The position numbers and the translations under genes were made by a program. The notes below the pieces were generated by a model that was given only the letters and a program-made list of their open reading frames with translations, had not been told where the DNA came from and did no database searches. A stretch of 64,000 bases of DNA from Pseudomonadales bacterium (lineage in GTDB: Bacteria; Pseudomonadota; Gammaproteobacteria; Pseudomonadales; Ketobacteraceae). The DNA is taken from contig NZXG01000040.1 in assembly GCA_002701845.1 (NCBI GenBank), positions 62,001 through 126,000 of the forward strand, in the 5' to 3' direction. Shown here one piece after another: positions 44,920 to 52,291 of this stretch. The first letter of the stretch is position 1. Every line of letters begins with the position of its first letter.

Positions 44920-45328
44920 GTTTGGATCTCTAAGCCAGTGCAGATCGATTAACAACTACACAGAAATTTTTATTCGAGGACGAATCTTCCCAAATTCCCG
45001 GGAAATAAGAGGTGAAAGGTATCACAAAGTTTGTGACAAAGTGCCGGATTTATAGACTAATCACTAAAAAGTGTCTGTTATTTAATCAATTCCCCGGTGG
45101 AACCCGTTTCTCAACTAGGGGCTTTGCCCGCCACTCCTCAAGCCGGGGTCCGCCAACCGTGAAAAGGCCACCGAACGCACGCCGCCAGCGTGAAACTAAA
45201 CACAGTTTTTTACATTGAATTGACATCTGTGCAGGGCCTGTGAACTGGCCCACACGCGCTTTGCCAGGGCTGATCTAGGCTTCCGCTTGTAACCCGATTG
45301 GTTTCGTTTTTTGCAGGTAATGTATACG
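44920..45328. other. Divergent intergenic region of the Ig-lipoprotein pair, 409 bases
   Basis: This holds the 15-bp palindrome at 45022-45036, a TTCCCGGGAA palindrome near 44994-45003 and a TTGACA at 45220-45225 with no clear -10 partner. A shared regulatory region for the two lipoprotein genes is likely. No gene was recognised in it. Confidence 0.4.
45022..45036. promoter_or_regulatory. 15-bp palindrome, possible operator
   Basis: TCACAAAGTTTGTGA is a perfect palindrome with a central G. It lies about 100 bases from the minus-strand start and about 290 from the plus-strand start. The arms TCACA/TGTGA are in the reverse order to a CRP site, so CRP is not implied. The binding protein is unknown. 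Confidence 0.4.
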
Positions 45329-46315
45329 ATGTCAGTTTCAATATTTCCCAATGGTCTGGTGTTCAACAAGGTTTTCGCGGCGTTGATCATGGCGTTCACC
45401 CTGGTACTGACCGGCTGTGGAGCTGGCAGTGAAACCAGCGAATCCCAAGCGCAAACGGACGTGGAGCCCACCACGGGTGGCGAGGAAACCGGCGATGCCG
45501 GTAACGACGAGGAACCGGTGGAAGAAGAACCGGCGGAAACCTTCGTGCTTAACCTGCTGTCTCAGCCCACCAGCGCCACCATCACTGAAGGCGAGTCCCA
45601 TACTTTCAGTGTCAGCGTGGAACACGATCACCCCATCACAGTGGTGTGGTTCCGCAATGGCACAGTGGTACAGAGTTCCGCCAGCACCGCTTTCACCGCC
45701 ACCGCCGCCGGCACCTATGATTGCTCGGTGACGGATGGCAACAGCACCCTGTACTGCAGTGACTTCTCCCTCACCGTGGAGGAAGCACCCTATGTCACCA
45801 TCACCGGCCAGCCGGCCAACCAGATGGTGAACGAAGGGGTGAACGTGTCGTTGTCGGTAGCCGCCGACGGCAATGGCAGCCTGACTTATCAGTGGTACTT
45901 CAACGGCAGCCCGGTATCCGGCGCCACTGGCAGCACGTTGTCACTAAATAACATCACCGTGGAACAGGGTGGTGCCTATCATGTGGTGGTGAGCAACGCC
46001 GGTGAAACCGCCACCTCCCGCACCGCCACCGTGGATGTGTCCGCGAATCTGGCCTCGGCGCTGATCAGCTGGAGCCGGCCCCTGAAACGGGCGGATGACA
46101 CCGATCTGGCGGCGTCTGAAATCCAGGGGTATGAGATTTATCACGGGGCCAGCGCCGGTGGGGAAATGACCCCGGTGGATTCCGTCAGCGCCGACGAGTT
46201 GGAGTACACCGTCACTGGACTGGAGCAGGGCACCCATTATTTCTCACTGGTGACCGTGGATACCAGCGGCATGAAGAGCAATCTGTCCGCCCCGGTGAGC
46301 GTGACCATCAACTGA
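45329..46315 (+). CDS. Lipoprotein with two Ig-like domains and a C-terminal FN3-like domain
   Basis: This 328-residue lipoprotein has the hydrophobic FAALIMAFTLVL and lipobox LTGC at about residue 30, then a 40-residue acidic linker. The first Ig-like module has C-x10-C in adjacent strands (YDCSVTDGNSTLYC), the same unusual placement as modules 5-8 of the 916-residue partner. The second Ig module has no cysteine. The C-terminal FN3-like domain (EIQGYEIYHGASAGG, YFSLVTVDTSGMKS) is related to the partner's. ATG 45329 is preferred because AGGT lies ten bases upstream; ATG 45320 is also possible. Ends at a strong terminator. Confidence 0.82.
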   Translation: MSVSIFPNGLVFNKVFAALIMAFTLVLTGCGAGSETSESQAQTDVEPTTGGEETGDAGNDEEPVEEEPAETFVLNLLSQPTSATITEGESHTFSVSVEHDHPITVVWFRNGTVVQSSASTAFTATAAGTYDCSVTDGNSTLYCSDFSLTVEEAPYVTITGQPANQMVNEGVNVSLSVAADGNGSLTYQWYFNGSPVSGATGSTLSLNNITVEQGGAYHVVVSNAGETATSRTATVDVSANLASALISWSRPLKRADDTDLAASEIQGYEIYHGASAGGEMTPVDSVSADELEYTVTGLEQGTHYFSLVTVDTSGMKSNLSAPVSVTIN

Positions 46316-46354
46316 TCCCGGCCATTCTCCTCAGCGGGTCTCCGCGGCAACAAC

Positions 46355-46380
46355 AACGGGCTTCGGCCCGTTTTTCTTTT
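46355..46380 (+). terminator. Rho-independent terminator
   Basis: AACGGGC (46355-46361), loop TTCG, GCCCGTT (46366-46372), followed by a run of T with one C. This is a classical terminator for the Ig-lipoprotein gene. Read on the other strand the A-rich side gives no T tract, so it is mainly plus-strand. Confidence 0.85.
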
Positions 46381-46401
46381 TGCACTGATTCTGTTTCACG
46401 G

Positions 46402-47508
46402 TTACGGCAGCCGGTCCTCCAGGGCCGCGGCCACATAATCCGCCACCGCCAGGGAAGCGGTGAGGCCGGGGGATTCCATGCCGAACAGATTGATCAGGCC
46501 CGCCAGGGGCTGGTCGATGAGAAAATCCCGGGCCGGCTCGCCGGGGCCCGCCAGCTTGGGGCGGATACCGGCGTAGGCTGGGGTCAGCCGGCCGGGGTCC
46601 AGTTGCGGATAATAATGCCATATGGCCCGGGCGAATGAATCGCGCCGACCGTCATCCATTCGATAGTCCAGCGCATCCAGATACAGGGTATCCGGGCCGA
46701 ACCGTACACTGCCGCCCAGATCCAGGGTGGCGTGTATCCCCAATCCGGCGGTGTTGGCTTCCGGCATGGGATAAATCAGGTGGGAGAACGGCGCCCGCCC
46801 CTGCAGGGCAAAATAGTGGCCTTTGCAATAGTGCAGCTCCGGCACCGCCTCCGGGGCCAGTCCGCGCATCCGCCGGGCCACCCGGGTGGCATGCAGGCCG
46901 GCGCTGTTGATCAGGCCCCGACAGTGGAATTCATAGGGCTCGCCGCCACTGCTGACCCGTACCGCGAACCCTTCACCCCGGGGTTCGCTGCCTTCGAAGC
47001 CGGTACTGAGACTGAGCAGCCCGCCGTGAGCCTCGAATTCACCCGCCAGAGTGTCCATCAGCTCATGGGCACTGATGATACCGGTACTGGGGGACAACAG
47101 GGCCTGCTGTGCCGCCACCTGGGGTTCCAGGGCCCGCAGCTGGCGTTGATCCATCCATTGCAGATCGCTGACGCCATTGGCTTCGGCCTTGGCCTGCAGG
47201 GCTTCCAGTTCCCCGGTCTGGTCGCTGCCCGCCACGATCAGTTTGCCCAGGCGCCGGTGGCTGATGCCATTGCGTTGGCAATAGTCATACAGCGCCTCAC
47301 GCCCGGCCACGCACAGGCGGGCTTTCAGAGAACCGGTGGGGTAGTAGATACCGGCGTGGATCACTTCACTGTTGCGGCTGCTGGTTTCGGTGCCGTAGTG
47401 GTGATTGCGCTCCAGCAACAACACGCTGGCGCCGGTGTGAGCCAGACGCCGGCCAATGGCCAGGCCGATCACGCCGGCGCCGATGATGCAGAAATCGAAC
47501 TGATCCAT
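46402..47508 (-). CDS. FAD-dependent oxidoreductase, L-2-hydroxyglutarate dehydrogenase-like
   Basis: This 368-residue DAO-family protein begins MDQFDFCIIGAGVIGLAIGR with the FAD-binding GxGxxG. RNSEVIHAGIYYPTGSLKAR is the hallmark segment of the LhgO/L2HGDH family. The C-terminal part has HYYPQLDPGRLTPAYAGIRPKL and the closing FGMESPGLTASLAVADYV. It would oxidise L-2-hydroxyglutarate to 2-oxoglutarate or a related alpha-hydroxy acid, passing electrons to the membrane chain. The start at 47508 is the one with the FAD motif at the N-terminus. It follows epmA by only 7 bases on the same strand, so it is probably co-transcribed. Confidence 0.85.
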   Translation of the reverse strand: MDQFDFCIIGAGVIGLAIGRRLAHTGASVLLLERNHHYGTETSSRNSEVIHAGIYYPTGSLKARLCVAGREALYDYCQRNGISHRRLGKLIVAGSDQTGELEALQAKAEANGVSDLQWMDQRQLRALEPQVAAQQALLSPSTGIISAHELMDTLAGEFEAHGGLLSLSTGFEGSEPRGEGFAVRVSSGGEPYEFHCRGLINSAGLHATRVARRMRGLAPEAVPELHYCKGHYFALQGRAPFSHLIYPMPEANTAGLGIHATLDLGGSVRFGPDTLYLDALDYRMDDGRRDSFARAIWHYYPQLDPGRLTPAYAGIRPKLAGPGEPARDFLIDQPLAGLINLFGMESPGLTASLAVADYVAAALEDRLP

Positions 47509-47515
47509 GGTGGTT

Positions 47516-48475
47516 TCACGCCTGTGCCGTGGGGAAGCTAAGTACATCCTGGATCCGGTCCACACCCAGCAGTACCATCAATAAACGGTCCACCCCCAAG
47601 GCCACACCGGCGGCTTCCGGGAAGCCGTTTTGCAGGGCGCCGACCAGGCTGCGGGGCAGGGGTACCGGTTCCAGCCCCTGGCGCTGGCGGTAGTCCAGAT
47701 CGGCGCTAAAGCGGGCGGCCTGTTCGGCGGCATCCACCAGTTCCTGATAGCCATTGGCGATCTCCAGCCCGGCGATGTAGAGTTCGGCCCGCCGCGCCAC
47801 CGGGTTGCCGTCCCGGTCCTGCTCGATACAGGCCAGACTGGCCCGGCCGGCGGGAAAATCGGTAATAAAGCAGCCGGCCGGTGGCAGATTGGGCTCCACC
47901 AGATGACTCATCAGCAGGTCCAGCAGGCCGTCCCGGTCCAGGTCCGAAAAATCCCCGTTGATGCGGGCGTTGGCCAGCCGCAGCAGGGTGTCCCGGGAAC
48001 TGCGGTGAGGATCCAGGCCCAGGAACTCCCGGCATACTTCCCCGTAGCGAAAGCGGGGAAAGGCACTCAGCTCGCGGCCGAAAGCCGCCGCCGCATCCAG
48101 TACCAGGGCCTCTACCTCCGTCATCAGCTGGTCCAGGGTCCAGTCCGGCCGGTACCATTCCAGCACAGTGAACTCGGGATTGTGGTGCCGGCCGGCGGCT
48201 TCCCGCCGAAATGCTTTGCCCAGTTGGTAGATGGGCCCGCAACCCGCCGCCAGCAACCGTTTCATGCAGAATTCCGGGGAGGTCTGCAGGTAATAACGGC
48301 GGCCATCGGCGTCGCATTGCCAGCTTTGCAGGTGGGGGTCGGTGGCGGTAGTGGCGCACAGCAGCGGGGTTTCCACTTCCAGTACATCGCGCCGGGCAAA
48401 GAAATCCCGGATCAGGCGGTTAAGCCTGGCGCGGGCGGTAATGTGGCTGAGGGGTGCGCTGGGTTGCCAGGTCAT
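47516..48475 (-). CDS. epmA: EF-P--(R)-beta-lysine ligase EpmA (GenX/PoxA)
   Basis: This 319-residue class II lysyl-tRNA-synthetase-like enzyme lacks the tRNA anticodon domain, the diagnostic size and layout of EpmA. Class II motifs are visible: FFARRDVLEVETPLL (motif 1), YLQTSPEFCMKRLLAAG and IYQLGKAFRREAAGRHHNPE (motif 2), and VALGVDRLLMVLLG (motif 3). It attaches beta-lysine to the conserved lysine of EF-P. It lies directly downstream of efp on the same strand, with the beta-lysine-forming enzyme EpmB encoded divergently beyond efp. Confidence 0.93.
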   Translation of the reverse strand: MTWQPSAPLSHITARARLNRLIRDFFARRDVLEVETPLLCATTATDPHLQSWQCDADGRRYYLQTSPEFCMKRLLAAGCGPIYQLGKAFRREAAGRHHNPEFTVLEWYRPDWTLDQLMTEVEALVLDAAAAFGRELSAFPRFRYGEVCREFLGLDPHRSSRDTLLRLANARINGDFSDLDRDGLLDLLMSHLVEPNLPPAGCFITDFPAGRASLACIEQDRDGNPVARRAELYIAGLEIANGYQELVDAAEQAARFSADLDYRQRQGLEPVPLPRSLVGALQNGFPEAAGVALGVDRLLMVLLGVDRIQDVLSFPTAQA

Positions 48476-48501
48476 GGGGTTACCACAAGGCGTTACCGGG
48501 A

Positions 48502-48520
48502 GCCCGACCGGGAGTCGGGC
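48502..48520 (-). terminator. Hairpin between efp and epmA
   Basis: GCCCGAC at 48502-48508 pairs with GTCGGGC at 48514-48520 with a five-base loop. No T tract follows on the minus strand, so it may be an attenuator or RNA-stability element that lowers epmA expression relative to efp. Confidence 0.35.
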
Positions 48521-48529
48521 CCGGCGGTA

Positions 48530-49093
48530 TCAGGCGCGGGACACGTAATCGCCGGTGCGGGTGTCCACCTTGATCACTTCCCCCTGGTTAACGAACAGGG
48601 GCACGCGCACCACGGCGCCGGTGGACAGGGTGGCGGGCTTGGAGCCGCCGTTGGCGGTATCCCCCTTCAGCCCTGGATCGGTCTCGATGATTTCCAGCTC
48701 CACGAAATTCGGTGCCGTTACCGCCAGCGGGGTGCCGTTCCACAGGGTCACGGTGCACACGTCCTCTTCTTTCAGCCATTTGGCGGCTTCACCCACTGCC
48801 GTGGCGTCCGCGGCCTGCTGCTCGAACGTCTGCTGGTCCATGAAATGCCAGAACTCGCCATCGTTGTAGAGGTATTGCAGCTCCACATCCATGATGTCGG
48901 CGCCTTCCACACTATCGCCGGACTTGAAGGTGCGTTCCCAGGTCTTGCCGGTTTTCAGGTTGCGCAGCTTGACGCGGTTGAAGGCCTGACCTTTGCCGGG
49001 TTTCACCACTTCGTTTTCGACGATGGAGCAGGGATCTCCATCCAACATCACTTTAAGACCCAAGCGGAATTCGTTGGTAGAATAGTTGGCCAT
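48530..49093 (-). CDS. efp: Elongation factor P
   Basis: This 187-residue protein has three beta-barrel domains. The N-terminal KOW-like domain carries [17 protein letters not shown], where K34 is the residue beta-lysylated by EpmA. The C-terminal OB domains include [17 protein letters not shown] and [23 protein letters not shown], the closing signature of EF-P. It relieves ribosome stalling at polyproline motifs. It is divergent from epmB over 66 bases and upstream of epmA, a complete modification set. Confidence 0.97.
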   Translation of the reverse strand: MANYSTNEFRLGLKVMLDGDPCSIVENEVVKPGKGQAFNRVKLRNLKTGKTWERTFKSGDSVEGADIMDVELQYLYNDGEFWHFMDQQTFEQQAADATAVGEAAKWLKEEDVCTVTLWNGTPLAVTAPNFVELEIIETDPGLKGDTANGGSKPATLSTGAVVRVPLFVNQGEVIKVDTRTGDYVSRA

Positions 49094-49126
49094 TAATCAA
49101 CACCTGTATTCTTGAAATTTGCAGTA

Positions 49127-49150
49127 CCCATATCGGGACCCATATCGGGA
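49127..49150 (+). repeat. 12-base tandem duplication in the efp-epmB divergent region
   Basis: CCCATATCGGGA occurs twice back to back (49127-49138 and 49139-49150), each copy itself partly palindromic. It lies just upstream of the epmB start and may be part of the shared promoter region. Confidence 0.7.
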
Positions 49151-49159
49151 AAGGCGCTA

Positions 49160-50179
49160 ATGATAACTCGATCCGCTCCAACTTGGCATACCGAAGACTG
49201 GCAAATTCTGTTGTCCGGCAGCGTGCGGGAGCCAGAGGCGCTATGGCGCCGCCTGCAGTTACCCCCGGCGCTGTTGCCGGCGGCCTGGCGGGGGCATCAG
49301 GCATTTCCCGTGAGAGTACCGGAGCCCTATCTGGAAAAAATCCGACCCGGCGTGCTGGACGATCCCCTGCTGCGACAGGTGTTGCCGGTGGCGGAGGAGA
49401 CCCGGCAGACAGACGGGTTTGTGGCGGACCCCCTGCAGGAGCGACAATCCCGGCCCCGGCCCGGGCTGCTGCACAAGTATCAGAGCCGGGTGCTGCTGGT
49501 GCTCAGCGGCGCCTGCGCGGTGAACTGCCGGTACTGTTTCCGGCGGCACTTTCCGTACGGGGATAATCGCTTATCCAGCGGGGATTTTGCTTCCATCAGC
49601 GCCTATCTCCAGAATCATCCGGAAGTGAACGAGGTGATTCTCAGCGGCGGCGACCCCCTGGTGGTGAGCAATGCCCGTCTGCGGCGGCTGCTGGACATTC
49701 TCGATGGTATTCCCAGTCTGCGGCGACTGCGGATTCACACCCGGCTGCCGGTGGTGATTCCCCAGCGGGTGGATGCGGGGCTGCTGGCGGCCCTGGAACG
49801 GACACGGCTGGCGGTGGTGCTGGTGACCCACAGCAATCACCCCCGGGAACTGGATCCGCGTTTTGGCCAGGCCATGGGCCAGTTGCGGGAGCGGGGGGTG
49901 CATCTGCTGAATCAGGCGGTACTGCTGCGGGGGGTGAATGACAGCGCGGACACGCTGGTGGATCACTCGGAGGCGCTGTTCCAGCATGGGGTCATGCCTT
50001 ATTACCTGCATCTGCTGGATCCGGTGGCGGGCGCCCATCATTTTGACGTGCCCGAAGCCCAGGCGCGACCGCTGATGGCGGCCCTGCACCGGCGTCTGCC
50101 GGGGTTCCTGATACCCCGCTTAGTGAGAGAGGTTCCAGGAAAAGCCGGCAAGACCCTGATAGATTTGCACTTATCCTGA
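49160..50179 (+). CDS. epmB: EF-P beta-lysylation protein EpmB (lysine 2,3-aminomutase family)
   Basis: This 339-residue radical-SAM, PLP-dependent enzyme turns (S)-alpha-lysine into (R)-beta-lysine for EF-P modification. The [4Fe-4S] motif is visible in LSGACAVNCRYCFRRHFPYG (CxxxCxxC), followed by VILSGGDPLVVSN and RLRIHTRLPVVIPQRV. The C-terminal FDVPEAQARPLM and PGFLIPRLVREVPGK are as in the family, without the long extension of clostridial aminomutases. GGAAAGG precedes ATG 49160; a longer in-frame start at 49112 would encode the 12-base duplication. Confidence 0.94.
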   Translation: MITRSAPTWHTEDWQILLSGSVREPEALWRRLQLPPALLPAAWRGHQAFPVRVPEPYLEKIRPGVLDDPLLRQVLPVAEETRQTDGFVADPLQERQSRPRPGLLHKYQSRVLLVLSGACAVNCRYCFRRHFPYGDNRLSSGDFASISAYLQNHPEVNEVILSGGDPLVVSNARLRRLLDILDGIPSLRRLRIHTRLPVVIPQRVDAGLLAALERTRLAVVLVTHSNHPRELDPRFGQAMGQLRERGVHLLNQAVLLRGVNDSADTLVDHSEALFQHGVMPYYLHLLDPVAGAHHFDVPEAQARPLMAALHRRLPGFLIPRLVREVPGKAGKTLIDLHLS

Positions 50180-50325
50180 GCCCGGTGAGAGGCGGAATGG
50201 TTGCGCAACCTGGGTAAAGTCTGCCTATACTTACTAGCAACGGGCCTACTCCCCGCAGACAGCGGGCACCACCCGGGCGCCATCGGCCTCTACACCGGTT
50301 CGCAGTGATTACACGGGAATATTGC

Positions 50326-52179
50326 ATGTCTAACCCAGCCGAGCATTTGAGCCTGAAGCTGCCGCCTCACGATCTGGAGGTGCTGTCGTTCAGTGCTCCC
50401 ACCCCCAAAAAGGTCCAGGCCTGGGTGGATGGTTTGCCGAAGATGAACGTGGGGGAGAGTGCCAAGCGCCTGTACAACGCGGTACAGGAATTGAATCGCC
50501 TGAAGACCGATTCCGAAACCCGGTTTCAGCTGATGGAAATCATGCGCGGGCCCATTCACTTTATCTGTGAGAGCCTGGGCAAGCACTTTATGAACAAGTC
50601 GGTGGTGCTGCCCCCCAAAGAGGCCAAGATCGCGGCGCTGGCCCAGGCCCTGCAAAATCATCTTGCCACCGGCTATAAAGCCGTCACCATGCAGCTGCTG
50701 CCCCGGGTTCGCAATATGGACAAGGAGGCGAAAAAGCTGTGCCAGCGGGCCATTCACCGGGCCATTGCGGAGCAGAGCCATGTGCTGTTACGCAGTTTTC
50801 AATTGTATTATCCCGCCCCGGGGGGCCTGTGGCGGGAAATGCATCTGCTGTATCTGATTGCCCAGCGCTTTTCCATGCTGGAACAGGAGACCGCCGACCC
50901 GGAAGACGCCGGCTGGGAATCCAGCATTGAGGATCTCTATTGTCGCGCCCTGTTACTGGCCACCGCCAAACCCAATCAGTTGCGGCAGCAGCAGATCCAA
51001 CAGGTCTATGATGCCACCCGTCACTGGTGCCGGTTTGCCGAGATTTCCGATGATAAGTCCGTCACCGGGTTGTTTGTGATTGATGTAATGACGGACGTGC
51101 CGCCGATCTATCAGTCGCTGATGCGACGCACCGCACTGCCCCACAATATTCGCTATTTCGACGCCTCCGCGGTGTCCGATCATCTGCGGGTGCTGCTGCA
51201 ACTGCCGGCGGGGCAGGCCCATCCGGAGCCGGCTTTCGTGGTGCCCGAGCGGTTTCCCGCGGAGCTTACCCGGATTCTGATTCAGGCCTGGGGCGTACTC
51301 ACCGAGCGGGCCTTTACCCGGATTGAGGAGCAGGGGAGTCTGACGTTAAGCATCGGCCTCAGCGCCACCCATTACTTTGTTTCCGGCAAAGTCGACTTTA
51401 ATCGCATGGTCAGCGGTGGCAGCGACAAAGTGCTGGATCCGGAACTGAATAATCCGTTTCTGCAGCATGGCCCCGGGGGCCGGCGCCGGGATGCCTACGA
51501 GCATAACGACGTCTGGGGTTTGAACGTGGACACCAGCAGATTGCAGTTGGACAAGAACAAAGTGCTGGATGAAATGGAGGACTACGCCCGCCAGCAGCAG
51601 GCCGGCGCCAAGGACAAGTATCCCCAGTATCGTTGTGACATTATCAATACAAGTCCGGGTGGCTTTTGTCTTAACTGGCGCCAGGATGTACCGTTACAGG
51701 TGCGTACCGGGGAAATCGTCGGCATTCTGGAGGACGACAAGGCCCACTGGAGCATCGGGGTGATCCGTTGGGTCAAACAGTTCAAGGACCAGGGGGTGCG
51801 GATGGGGGTGGAATTGATAGCGCCCAAGGCCGAAGCCTGTGGCACTCAGGTCATTCACAAAAAAGGGGGCGCGTCGGAATACATGCGCACTCTGATGTTG
51901 CCCGAACTGAAAGCCATCGGTCAGCCCGCCACGTTGATTACCCCCAACATTGCCTTCCATGTGGGTTATAAAGTGAATATCAACGAGGGGGGCCTGGTGT
52001 CCAAGGGACAGTTGATAAAACAGGTGACCTCCACTGCCAGCTTCAGCCAGTTTCAGTTTAAAATGCTGGTGCCGGCAGCGGGTCGGGATGCGCCAGAGGA
52101 TGCTGCAGCCCCGGCGCCGACAACGCAGGATAAAGATACCCAGGACGACGATTTCGACTCGCTCTGGTCAAGCCTGTAA
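50326..52179 (+). CDS. PilZ-domain protein, probable c-di-GMP receptor
   Basis: This is a 617-residue cytoplasmic protein. The N-terminal ~400 residues are helical and unrecognised (VQAWVDGLPKMNVGESAKRL, RNMDKEAKKLCQRAIHRAI). The C-terminal part, from about residue 440, is PilZ-like: YRCDIINTSPGGFCLNW has the (D/N)xSxxG motif, then LQVRTGEIVGILED, WSIGVIRWVKQF and VRMGVELI. The upstream RxxxR arginines are not obvious, so c-di-GMP binding is not certain. It directly precedes fimX, 112 bases apart, which suggests a shared role in pilus or surface regulation. GGGA nine bases before ATG 50326 decides the start. Confidence 0.8.
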   Translation: MSNPAEHLSLKLPPHDLEVLSFSAPTPKKVQAWVDGLPKMNVGESAKRLYNAVQELNRLKTDSETRFQLMEIMRGPIHFICESLGKHFMNKSVVLPPKEAKIAALAQALQNHLATGYKAVTMQLLPRVRNMDKEAKKLCQRAIHRAIAEQSHVLLRSFQLYYPAPGGLWREMHLLYLIAQRFSMLEQETADPEDAGWESSIEDLYCRALLLATAKPNQLRQQQIQQVYDATRHWCRFAEISDDKSVTGLFVIDVMTDVPPIYQSLMRRTALPHNIRYFDASAVSDHLRVLLQLPAGQAHPEPAFVVPERFPAELTRILIQAWGVLTERAFTRIEEQGSLTLSIGLSATHYFVSGKVDFNRMVSGGSDKVLDPELNNPFLQHGPGGRRRDAYEHNDVWGLNVDTSRLQLDKNKVLDEMEDYARQQQAGAKDKYPQYRCDIINTSPGGFCLNWRQDVPLQVRTGEIVGILEDDKAHWSIGVIRWVKQFKDQGVRMGVELIAPKAEACGTQVIHKKGGASEYMRTLMLPELKAIGQPATLITPNIAFHVGYKVNINEGGLVSKGQLIKQVTSTASFSQFQFKMLVPAAGRDAPEDAAAPAPTTQDKDTQDDDFDSLWSSL

Positions 52180-52291
52180 CATGGCGGGGGGATAACCGGC
52201 GCAGGGCCCACCGCCCGGGCGCGGCCCAAATCGGACAGAACCGCTTCCAGCCAAGGTGTGCCCGCAAGGGCCCAGTTGAATTACGGATTGC

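Noticed and set aside
45299-45314. TTGG ... TTGC before the small Ig lipoprotein as a sigma-54 site
   Set aside because: GG and GC are 11 bases apart instead of ten, and the predicted start would fall almost on the start codon.
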